A DNA stretch of 9,094 nt from an uncultured Oscillospiraceae bacterium (GTDB lineage Bacteria > Bacillota > Clostridia > Oscillospirales > Acutalibacteraceae), in NCBI GenBank assembly GCA_902496265.1, contig CABVAD010000035.1, positions 1-9,094 of the forward strand. The letters are read 5' to 3'. The position numbers were made by a program, and so were the translations under genes. The notes beneath the pieces were generated by a model. The model had not been told where the DNA came from. It was given only the letters and a program-made list of their open reading frames with translations, and made no database searches. Below are positions 1-5,381 of the stretch, one piece after another (positions within the stretch are counted from its first letter, which is position 1; every line of letters begins with the position of its first letter).

Positions 1-8
1 ATTTTTTT

Positions 9-15
9 CACCCTT
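9..15 (-). promoter_or_regulatory. Possible ribosome-binding site of a gene starting at the left window edge
   Basis: On the minus strand the sequence reads AAAGGGTGAAAAAAAT and then the window ends. If the next base is G, this gives an ATG about eight bases after AGGG, the same spacing seen for the other genes here. The start codon itself is not visible, so this is only a hint that the unit begun by the promoter at 159-187 continues leftward into a longer gene. Confidence 0.3.
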
Positions 16-50
16 TTTATTTTTTGTTTCAGAAACGCTGTTTATTTTCC

Positions 51-64
51 GTGACCGCCGTCAC
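51..64 (-). other. Small stem-loop over the stop codon of the small ORF
   Basis: The minus strand contains GTGAC-GGCG-GTCAC, a perfect five-pair stem with a four-base loop, extendable by one U-G pair. It covers the TGA at 61-63. No U-tract follows, so it is not an intrinsic terminator. It could respond to ribosome position on the leader frame, or be chance. Confidence 0.3.
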
Positions 65-126
65 ATTCGCTCAGTACAGGCAGCGCAACATATATATCCG
101 CTTCTGCCTGAAAATATTTTTAACAT
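61..126 (-). CDS. 21-residue Cys-containing small ORF, candidate leader peptide
   Basis: This short frame has strong translation signals: AAAGGAGG lies nine bases before its ATG, and a near-consensus promoter lies about 26 bases further upstream of the SD. The peptide begins MLKIFSGRSG and contains Cys-Cys-Ala-Ala-Cys (Cys 13, 14 and 17) before ending at TGA. It has no signal peptide or membrane segment and is too short for an enzyme. About 60 bases separate its stop from a possible gene start at the window edge. That layout resembles regulatory leader peptides, in which ribosome pausing at Cys codons reports cysteine supply. I do not recognise the sequence. It could instead be a functional small protein. 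The translation signals are seen directly; the leader role is inference. Confidence 0.5.
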   Translation of the reverse strand: MLKIFSGRSGYICCAACTERM

Positions 127-158
127 ATTTTGCTGCCTCCTTTTGAGTTTCTGACCTG

Positions 159-187
159 ATTATACACCCTTTATCTCATTTTGTCCA
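159..187 (-). promoter_or_regulatory. Sigma-A-type promoter of the leader and following gene
   Basis: On the minus strand, TGGACA (182-187) is followed after exactly 17 bases by TATAAT (159-164). That is five of six matches at -35 and a perfect -10. The predicted transcription start is near 152, giving a leader of about 25 bases before the small ORF's start codon. The promoter reads away from the LysR gene, in the same direction. Confidence 0.7.
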
Positions 188-191
188 ATAC

Positions 192-231
192 ATAGGATTA
201 ATACTTAGCTATAGGTTTAACCTATAACTAA
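192..231 (-). promoter_or_regulatory. LysR-type operator: near-palindrome plus downstream half-site
   Basis: Positions 210-226 are a perfect 17-base palindrome, TATAGGTTTAACCTATA. After one mismatched pair it extends four more bases on each side (205-231). A further half-site at 192-201 (ATAGGATTAA on plus) matches 211-220 (ATAGGTTTAA) at nine of ten bases, 19 bases apart, or nearly two helical turns. Measured from the predicted start near 152, the palindrome is centred at about -66 and the extra half-site covers about -40 to -49, just upstream of the -35. This is the recognition-site plus activation-site layout typical of LysR activators. The palindrome overlaps the stop codon of the adjacent LysR gene, its likely binder. 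Confidence 0.65.
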
Positions 232-1148
232 TGTGCTTTATTAAGATACTTGCGAAGTTCCTTAATATAAAGCTCGCCCACACCGCTTAAAACCGTTTTC
301 TTTTTTACAATATAGCCTATTTCCATTTTACCGTCTGCGGCTTCTTCGGTTTTAAGCGGAACGGCAATATAGTCCGAGCCGTTAAGCTCCTCACAGATAA
401 TGCCCGAGCATAGGGTGTAACCGTTAAGCCCCACCATAAGATTAAGCATTGTAGCGCGGTCGGTGGCCTTTACAGTGCGCGGGTACTCGTTTGTGCTGAA
501 AATTTCCTCCGCAAAGTAAAAGGACGCCTCCGCTCCCTGCTCAAAGGAAAGACAGGGATAGTCGGCAAGCTCGTTAAAGCATATCGATTTTTTCCCCGCC
601 AGCGGATGCCCCTTCCACATATAAACATACGCGTCACATTCGGTAAGGGTATGAAATTCAAGCTCGTTGCGCTTTAAAAGCTTTTCTATAGCCTTGCGGT
701 TAAAATCGCTCAGATACAAAATTCCGACTTCGCTTTTTGAGGTAATAACGTCGTCTATAACGTCCTTTGTCGTGGTTTCGCGTATAGCAAAATCGTACTT
801 TTCGGCGTCAAACTGCTTAACCGTCTCCACAAAGCCCTTGACCGCAAAGGAGTAATGCTGAGCCGACACGCCGAATTTTTTTCTCCGCTTGCCCGCCTTG
901 CCGTACTTGCCCATCAGGGTTTCATACTGGTAATAGACCTGTCTTGCGTAGGTGATAAATTCAAGCCCCTCGTTTGTAAGCGAAACTCCCCTGCCGCTTC
1001 GGTGGAAAATTGTAATCCCGAGCTCCTTTTCAAGCTCCTTGACCGCTCCCGTAAGGGAGGGCTGGGCGACATACAAAAGCTCCGCCGCCTTGTTCAGCGA
1101 CCCTGTTTCCGATATTGTAATCACATAATGCAACTGCTGTAACGTCAT
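228..1148 (-). CDS. LysR-family transcriptional regulator
   Basis: This is a full-length LysR regulator of about 306 residues. The N-terminal winged helix-turn-helix spans residues 1-60, opening MTLQQLHYV, with the recognition helix around AQPSLTGAVKELEKELG (28-44). An effector-binding domain of the periplasmic-binding-protein type fills roughly residues 88-295. I chose the ATG at 1146-1148 because GGTGA lies six bases before it; a GTG three codons upstream (1155-1157) has no ribosome site. It starts five bases after the rluA-like stop, so it is probably expressed from the rnf transcript. A LysR-type palindrome and promoter lie immediately downstream, making the next gene to the left its likely target. 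The effector is unknown; a sulfur-related ligand is suggested only by the operator and the Cys-containing leader. Confidence 0.9.
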   Translation of the reverse strand: MTLQQLHYVITISETGSLNKAAELLYVAQPSLTGAVKELEKELGITIFHRSGRGVSLTNEGLEFITYARQVYYQYETLMGKYGKAGKRRKKFGVSAQHYSFAVKGFVETVKQFDAEKYDFAIRETTTKDVIDDVITSKSEVGILYLSDFNRKAIEKLLKRNELEFHTLTECDAYVYMWKGHPLAGKKSICFNELADYPCLSFEQGAEASFYFAEEIFSTNEYPRTVKATDRATMLNLMVGLNGYTLCSGIICEELNGSDYIAVPLKTEEAADGKMEIGYIVKKKTVLSGVGELYIKELRKYLNKAH

Positions 1149-1153
1149 AATTT

Positions 1154-1798
1154 TCACCGAAAAATATATATTATAAAAGGCTTTTCTTTAGCTGTAAATT
1201 CCATCTCTTCACCCGTTTCGGGGTGGAAAAATTTTAATTTTGCCGCCAGAAGTCCGAGGCTTTTGCAACCGTCCTGTGCGCCGTATTTCCGGTCGCCCGC
1301 AAGCGGCATTTTTCTGTGCGCAAACTGCACCCTTATCTGGTGGGTTCTGCCCGTGTGAAGTACTACCCTTAAAAGCGAGTATTTTTCCCCGTCCTTTTCC
1401 TTTGTTTCAAGCAGTTCGTAGTAAAGCTCCGCTTTTTTTACGCCCTTTCGCTCCCGCTTTACAACATAGCTTTTGTTTTTCGCTTTGTCGTGAAAAAGCA
1501 AATCGCAAAGCGTACCGCTGTTTTCTTCGGGAACGCCGTGAACAAGCGCTAAATACTCCTTATAAAATCGGTGCTCCGATATATCGCGGCTAAGAGTAGC
1601 CGCGGATTTTTTTGTTTTAGCGTAAACCATAACTCCGCCCGTTTCCTTATCAAGGCGGTGGACGGGATAAATTTCTCCACTCGTATATTTTTCGAGACTT
1701 TTGACCATACTCTCCCCGCCGTTTTTATCAGACTGTGAAAGTACGCCCCGCGGCTTTACAGCGACTATAACAGCGGAGTCCTCATATAATATTTCCAT
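1154..1798 (-). CDS. RluA-family RNA pseudouridine synthase
   Basis: The 214-residue protein belongs to the RluA/RsuA superfamily, which isomerises specific uridines to pseudouridine in rRNA or tRNA. It has the catalytic motif HRLDKETGG (47-55, Asp50 as nucleophile), YLALVHGVP near 82-90, RTHQIRV (151-157) and LAGDRKYG (166-173). It lacks an N-terminal S4 RNA-binding domain and is shorter than RluC or RluD (about 300 residues), like the small single-domain members. The target uridine cannot be read from sequence. Its ATG overlaps the rnfB stop as TAATG, with no clear Shine-Dalgarno site, which suggests translational coupling to rnfB. There is no obvious functional link to electron transport, so it is probably a passenger in the operon. 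Confidence 0.9.
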   Translation of the reverse strand: MEILYEDSAVIVAVKPRGVLSQSDKNGGESMVKSLEKYTSGEIYPVHRLDKETGGVMVYAKTKKSAATLSRDISEHRFYKEYLALVHGVPEENSGTLCDLLFHDKAKNKSYVVKRERKGVKKAELYYELLETKEKDGEKYSLLRVVLHTGRTHQIRVQFAHRKMPLAGDRKYGAQDGCKSLGLLAAKLKFFHPETGEEMEFTAKEKPFIIYIFR

Positions 1799-2574
1799 TA
1801 TACAATTACGCCGCGCTTGCAGACTTCCTTACATTTTCCGCAGGCGGTGCAGAGAGATCCATCTATAACCGCTAAATTGTCGGTGACCTTAATCGCGCCG
1901 TTTTCGCAGGCTTTTTCGCACATTTTGCAGGCGATACAGGAAACACCGCACGCCTTGACAACGGGTGCGCCCTTCGATTTATTCGAGCAGGCGACCCTTA
2001 CCTTAGCCGATTTCGGAATAACCGAAATAAGGGACTTGGGGCAAACCTTAGTGCATTTTCCGCACCCCACGCATATATCGCCGCAGACAACGGGTCTGCC
2101 GTTTTCAAGGGTAATAGCCCCAAATGGGCAAGCGCTCGCGCAGTCGCCGAAACCGATACAGCCGTATTCGCACTGGAGCGGCCCCGCGTTTACAAGGGCG
2201 GCGGCGGTACAGCTTTGTATTCCGTCATAGTTGAATTTGGTTTTTGATTTTTCTAAACTTCCGTTACAGGCGATAAAGGCGACCTTTTGCTCGGTCTGAA
2301 TCTCAACCCCTAAAATATCCGCAAGGGCGGCGGCAGCCGCCGCACCGCCGGGGGCGCATTTATCGGGCTCGGCTTCACCCGCCGCCACAGCCGCGGCGTA
2401 GCCGTCACAGCCCGAATAGCCGCAGGCGCCGCAGTTAGCACCGGGCAAAGCGGCACGCACCTTTTCCTGCTTTTCGTCTACGGGAACCGCCATAAACTTT
2501 GATGCAAGGGAGAGTCCCACACCCGCTATAAAGCCTATAATCCCCACAATCAGGGCAGGTATAATAATTTCCAT
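1798..2574 (-). CDS. rnfB: Rnf complex subunit B, multi-cluster ferredoxin-like protein
   Basis: RnfB is the cytoplasmic entry point where reduced ferredoxin passes electrons to the Rnf complex. Residues 5-25 form the N-terminal membrane anchor. A [4Fe-4S] domain follows with Cys48, 51, 56 and 73 (NCGACGYSGC). Four further ferredoxin-type cysteine groups are visible: 135/139/145/149, 168/171/174/178, 213/216/219/223 and 242/245/248/252. This exceeds the two ferredoxin motifs of the gammaproteobacterial homologue and fits clostridial RnfB. An Ala-rich stretch near 76-84 links the first cluster domain to the rest. At 258 residues it is complete. Its ATG lies four bases after the rnfA stop, with AGGAGG eight bases upstream, and it is the last rnf gene. 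Confidence 0.95.
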   Translation of the reverse strand: MEIIIPALIVGIIGFIAGVGLSLASKFMAVPVDEKQEKVRAALPGANCGACGYSGCDGYAAAVAAGEAEPDKCAPGGAAAAAALADILGVEIQTEQKVAFIACNGSLEKSKTKFNYDGIQSCTAAALVNAGPLQCEYGCIGFGDCASACPFGAITLENGRPVVCGDICVGCGKCTKVCPKSLISVIPKSAKVRVACSNKSKGAPVVKACGVSCIACKMCEKACENGAIKVTDNLAVIDGSLCTACGKCKEVCKRGVIV

Positions 2575-2578
2575 AGCC

Positions 2579-3163
2579 TTAACCTCCTATTCCCGCAAAC
2601 CCAAGGAAGGAAAGCGCCACAAGCGCCGCCGCCACGAGGGTTATGGGCAGACCCTTTAAAAATTCGGGAATATCTGCGGTTTCAAGCCTTTCTCTAACGC
2701 CCGAGAAAAGGAGCATTGCAAGCATAAAACCGAGCCCTGCGCCCAAAGCGTTAAAGAGGGACTGAATGAAATTAAGCTCATTTGTGATATTAAGCATTGT
2801 AATACCCAATACCGCGCAGTTTGTAGTGATAAGGGGAAGATAAATGCCCAGCGCGTTGTATATAGGCTTAATATATCTTTTTAAAACGATTTCAATAAGC
2901 TGAACTATCGCCGCGATTACAAGAATAAAGACTATCGTTTCAAGATAGGTGTAATTAGGCGACAAAATATAGTTATAAATAGGCCAAGTGACCGCCGTTG
3001 CAACCACCATAACAAGGGTTACCGCAACGCTCATTGAAAAGGCGGTGTTGGTCTTTTTGGAGACCCCCAAAAAGGGACAAATTCCGAGGAATTTCGACAG
3101 CACCATATTGTTTGTAAGTATCGCCGCCAAAAGAATTGAGGCAATCGAGGTTGTACTATTCAT
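2579..3163 (-). CDS. rnfA: Rnf complex membrane subunit A
   Basis: RnfA is one of two homologous six-helix subunits (RnfA and RnfE) in the membrane core. In solved Rnf/Nqr structures, the pair holds a [2Fe-2S] cluster in the middle of the membrane. The expected ligands are present: Cys29 in LGICPFLG and Cys116 in LITTNCAVLG. Six hydrophobic segments fall around 8-30, 41-62, 74-94, 103-123, 136-154 and 170-190. The length of 194 residues is normal. The ATG overlaps the end of rnfE by eight bases, and GAGGAGG lies nine bases upstream, indicating coupled translation. NqrE is homologous, but the neighbouring rnfB and rnfC identify the complex as Rnf. Confidence 0.95.
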   Translation of the reverse strand: MNSTTSIASILLAAILTNNMVLSKFLGICPFLGVSKKTNTAFSMSVAVTLVMVVATAVTWPIYNYILSPNYTYLETIVFILVIAAIVQLIEIVLKRYIKPIYNALGIYLPLITTNCAVLGITMLNITNELNFIQSLFNALGAGLGFMLAMLLFSGVRERLETADIPEFLKGLPITLVAAALVALSFLGFAGIGG

Positions 3164-3851
3164 TTACCGCCGCCTCCTCTTCACAGTCTTTTTTGCCGCA
3201 AACGGCTCTTGAAGGGCAGCTTTCGCACCCCAAATGCTCCACAGGCTTTTTGCCCGCCCTCTTTGCAAGGGCGTTAGACAATGCAACCAGCATACCGAAG
3301 ACGAAGAAGCCGCCGGGCGGGAGCAGAAATACAATCATCGGGCTTATGAAATTCGCCGTAACGGGCAGGGAGAAGATTGTTCCCGCACCCAAAAGCTCGC
3401 GGACAGCGCCCATAAGGGTTAAGACCGCCGTAAAGCCTATGCCCATTCCGAGTCCGTCAAGCACGCTCGGAAGTACGGGATTTTTAGATGCGAACATCTC
3501 CGCCCTCGCTAAGATAATGCAGTTTACGACTATAAGGGGCAGATAAATGCCCAGCGCCTTGTCAATCGAGGGCAGGAACGCCTTAACAAGCATCTGAACC
3601 ACGCTTACAAAGCCCGCGATAATAGTGATGTAGGCGGGGATACGAACCTTGTCGGGAATTATATTTCTGAGAAGCGAAATTGCAAGGTTGGAGCAGATAA
3701 GCACCATTGTGGCGGCAAGCCCCATTCCTATGCCGTTTATCGCGGCGGTTGTGACCGCAAGGGTCGGGCAGGTGCCCAGCACCAAACGCAAAACCGGGTT
3801 TTCTCTTACAAGTCCGTTTGTAAAATAGCCCATATACTTATTATTACTCAC
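3156..3851 (-). CDS. rnfE: Rnf complex membrane subunit E with a four-Cys C-terminal tail
   Basis: RnfE is the inverted-topology partner of RnfA. It has about six membrane segments between residues 22 and 196 and the expected cluster cysteines, Cys28 (LGTCPTLAV) and Cys111 (LIVVNCIILARAE). It starts at GTG, supported by AAGGAGGTGA about nine bases upstream; the next ATG, at codon 7, is too far from this site. The frame overlaps rnfG by eight bases. After the last helix, a soluble tail of about 34 residues carries Cys209, 212, 218 and 223 (CESCPSRAVCGKKDC) and then an acidic end. The shorter enterobacterial homologues lack such a tail, as far as I recall. It could bind a metal or an Fe-S cluster, but that is not shown. 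Confidence 0.94.
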   Translation of the reverse strand: MSNNKYMGYFTNGLVRENPVLRLVLGTCPTLAVTTAAINGIGMGLAATMVLICSNLAISLLRNIIPDKVRIPAYITIIAGFVSVVQMLVKAFLPSIDKALGIYLPLIVVNCIILARAEMFASKNPVLPSVLDGLGMGIGFTAVLTLMGAVRELLGAGTIFSLPVTANFISPMIVFLLPPGGFFVFGMLVALSNALAKRAGKKPVEHLGCESCPSRAVCGKKDCEEEAAVNE

Positions 3852-4452
3852 CCTCGGTCACCTCCTTAATGCTTTTAACGCTCTCAAACTGTTTAAGCGC
3901 TGTATTTACCGCCTTGTTTACGGCGGTTGAGGTAATTGTAGCGCCCGTGACGGCGTTTACCTCGTTTTTAGCGGAATCAGCCCCGTTTTTTACGAGGGAT
4001 ATTCCGCTTTTTAAGCCCTGATACTGTGAATAAAAGCTTTCCTTAGCGGCGTTTTGACCGAGTCCCGGGGTCTCGTTAGAAACATCTAAAATCGCAACCG
4101 ATTTTACAGTACCGTCTATGTTCACCGCTGTCATAACCGAAACGTCGCCGCCGTAGCCCTTTTCGGCGGTTTTGAAGATAAAGCCGACATTTTCGCCGTC
4201 CTTTACCGCGGCGTAGTATGTAAATTCGGTCTCGCCGTCCTTAAATTCGGTCTCCTCAAAGCTGTCCGCCTCAATAAGGCTTGCCATAGTCTCGCGGCTG
4301 TTTTTCTCGTCAAGCTCGGCTATCTTATCCTTGGTTATCTTGTTTGTAAGGGAGAGCGCAAGCGGAATTATAATGCAAATCGCAAGCAATACCGCAACAG
4401 GCTTTATAATATCGTTTTTATTGCTTTTTATTATCTCTAAAAGCTTAGCCAT
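3844..4452 (-). CDS. rnfG: Rnf complex subunit G, covalent FMN-binding protein
   Basis: RnfG is an electron carrier on the outer face of the membrane, bearing FMN attached to a Thr by the flavin transferase ApbE. One N-terminal helix (about 17-37) anchors the protein. An FMN-binding domain covers roughly 75-190, including GYGGDVSVM (99-107) and TPGLG (128-132). The flavinylation motif is TGATITS (169-175), predicting FMN on Thr172. The position three residues before Thr169 is Asn (NAVTGAT), where the motif more often has Asp. The 202 residues are normal. The ATG overlaps the rnfD stop by eight bases, with GGAGG nine bases upstream. No apbE lies in this window, so ApbE must be encoded elsewhere. 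Confidence 0.94.
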   Translation of the reverse strand: MAKLLEIIKSNKNDIIKPVAVLLAICIIIPLALSLTNKITKDKIAELDEKNSRETMASLIEADSFEETEFKDGETEFTYYAAVKDGENVGFIFKTAEKGYGGDVSVMTAVNIDGTVKSVAILDVSNETPGLGQNAAKESFYSQYQGLKSGISLVKNGADSAKNEVNAVTGATITSTAVNKAVNTALKQFESVKSIKEVTEGE

Positions 4453-5380
4453 TCCGCGCTTCCTCCTTTTTAAGATTTACGAAGCCGAAAGGCTTAGCGA
4501 GGGTCAGTCTGTTGATATGGGGTACGAGTATGTTCATAAGCAGTATCGAATAGGACACTCCCTCGGGCAGAGCGCCGAATTTTCTTATCACAAAGGTGAT
4601 TATTCCGCACCCGACCGCAAATATCGCCTTGCCGATATTGGTTGTCGGGCTTGTGGTGTAGTCGGTCGCCATAAAGATAGCTCCCAGCATAAGTCCGCCG
4701 CCGTAAACCCAAACCGCCGCATTCTCCCCGGTCACAAGGGACAAAAGCGCCACCGTACCGATAAAGCAGACAGGGATAATCGGGGAAATGACATTTCTTA
4801 TAAGCAGATAAACACCGCCGACTATCAGTAAAAACGCCGAGGTCTCCCCTATCGAGCCGGGGTGCATACCGAAGAATAACGCTTTCAAAGTATATGTACC
4901 GCTTTCAGCCGCAAGCGGAGTCGGCGAGGTCACCGCGTCAAATAGCGGCGAAGTGAATTTAGTCATTGCAGAGGGGAAGGAGACAAGCAGAACAATACGC
5001 GCGGCAATCGCGGGGTTTGCAAAGTTACAGCCGATTCCGCCGAACATCTGCTTTACAACAATTATCGCGACAATACTGCCTATCGCCGCCTGCCACAGCG
5101 GAATTGAGGACGGCAGGTTCATACCGAGCAAAAGTCCCGTAACCACCGCCGACATATCGCCGACAGTATTGGGCTTTTTAAGCGCCTTGTTCCATAAAAA
5201 TTCGCTTAATACCGCGAAAATAATACATACCGCAAGCACCAATGCGGCGTGCCAGCCGAAAAGTATACAGCCGTAAACCGCGGCGGGCAGGAGAGCAATT
5301 ACCACGTCCGACATAATGCCCCTTGTAGTGTCGCTCTGCCTTATGTGGGGCGAGGACGAGGCGGTTAAAATCTCTTTCAT
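4445..5380 (-). CDS. rnfD: Rnf complex membrane subunit D, covalent FMN-binding
   Basis: RnfD is a polytopic membrane subunit with eight to ten hydrophobic segments. It carries a covalent FMN and is thought to take part in ion translocation. Family signatures are SPHIRQSDTTRGIM near the N-terminus, GCNFANPAIAAR (117-128) and MATDYTTSP (237-245). The flavin attachment segment reads DAVTSPTPLA (148-157), predicting FMN on Thr154. The residue before that Thr is Pro, where the usual motif has Ala. It has 311 residues, the usual length. One base separates the rnfC stop from its ATG, and AAGGAGGG lies nine bases upstream. Confidence 0.95.
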   Translation of the reverse strand: MKEILTASSSPHIRQSDTTRGIMSDVVIALLPAAVYGCILFGWHAALVLAVCIIFAVLSEFLWNKALKKPNTVGDMSAVVTGLLLGMNLPSSIPLWQAAIGSIVAIIVVKQMFGGIGCNFANPAIAARIVLLVSFPSAMTKFTSPLFDAVTSPTPLAAESGTYTLKALFFGMHPGSIGETSAFLLIVGGVYLLIRNVISPIIPVCFIGTVALLSLVTGENAAVWVYGGGLMLGAIFMATDYTTSPTTNIGKAIFAVGCGIITFVIRKFGALPEGVSYSILLMNILVPHINRLTLAKPFGFVNLKKEEARNG

Positions 5381-5381
5381 A

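Noticed and set aside
205..231. The near-palindrome as a transcription terminator for the LysR gene
   Set aside because: It is AT-rich with a one-base centre and no T-tract after it on the minus strand. Its position relative to the next promoter fits an operator far better.
1149..1157. GTG start for the LysR protein, overlapping the rluA-like stop
   Set aside because: No Shine-Dalgarno site precedes it, whereas GGTGA stands six bases before the ATG at 1146-1148, and LysR proteins normally begin close to that Leu-Gln-Gln-Leu segment.
1817..2230. 137-codon plus-strand frame opposite rnfB
   Set aside because: It is antisense to the Cys-rich cluster domains of rnfB, and its composition simply mirrors their codons.
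4331..4831. 166-codon plus-strand frame opposite rnfG and rnfD
   Set aside because: It lies antisense to two well-supported rnf genes with conserved motifs, has no ribosome site that I can see, and its product is unlike any family I know. It is a by-product of codon bias.
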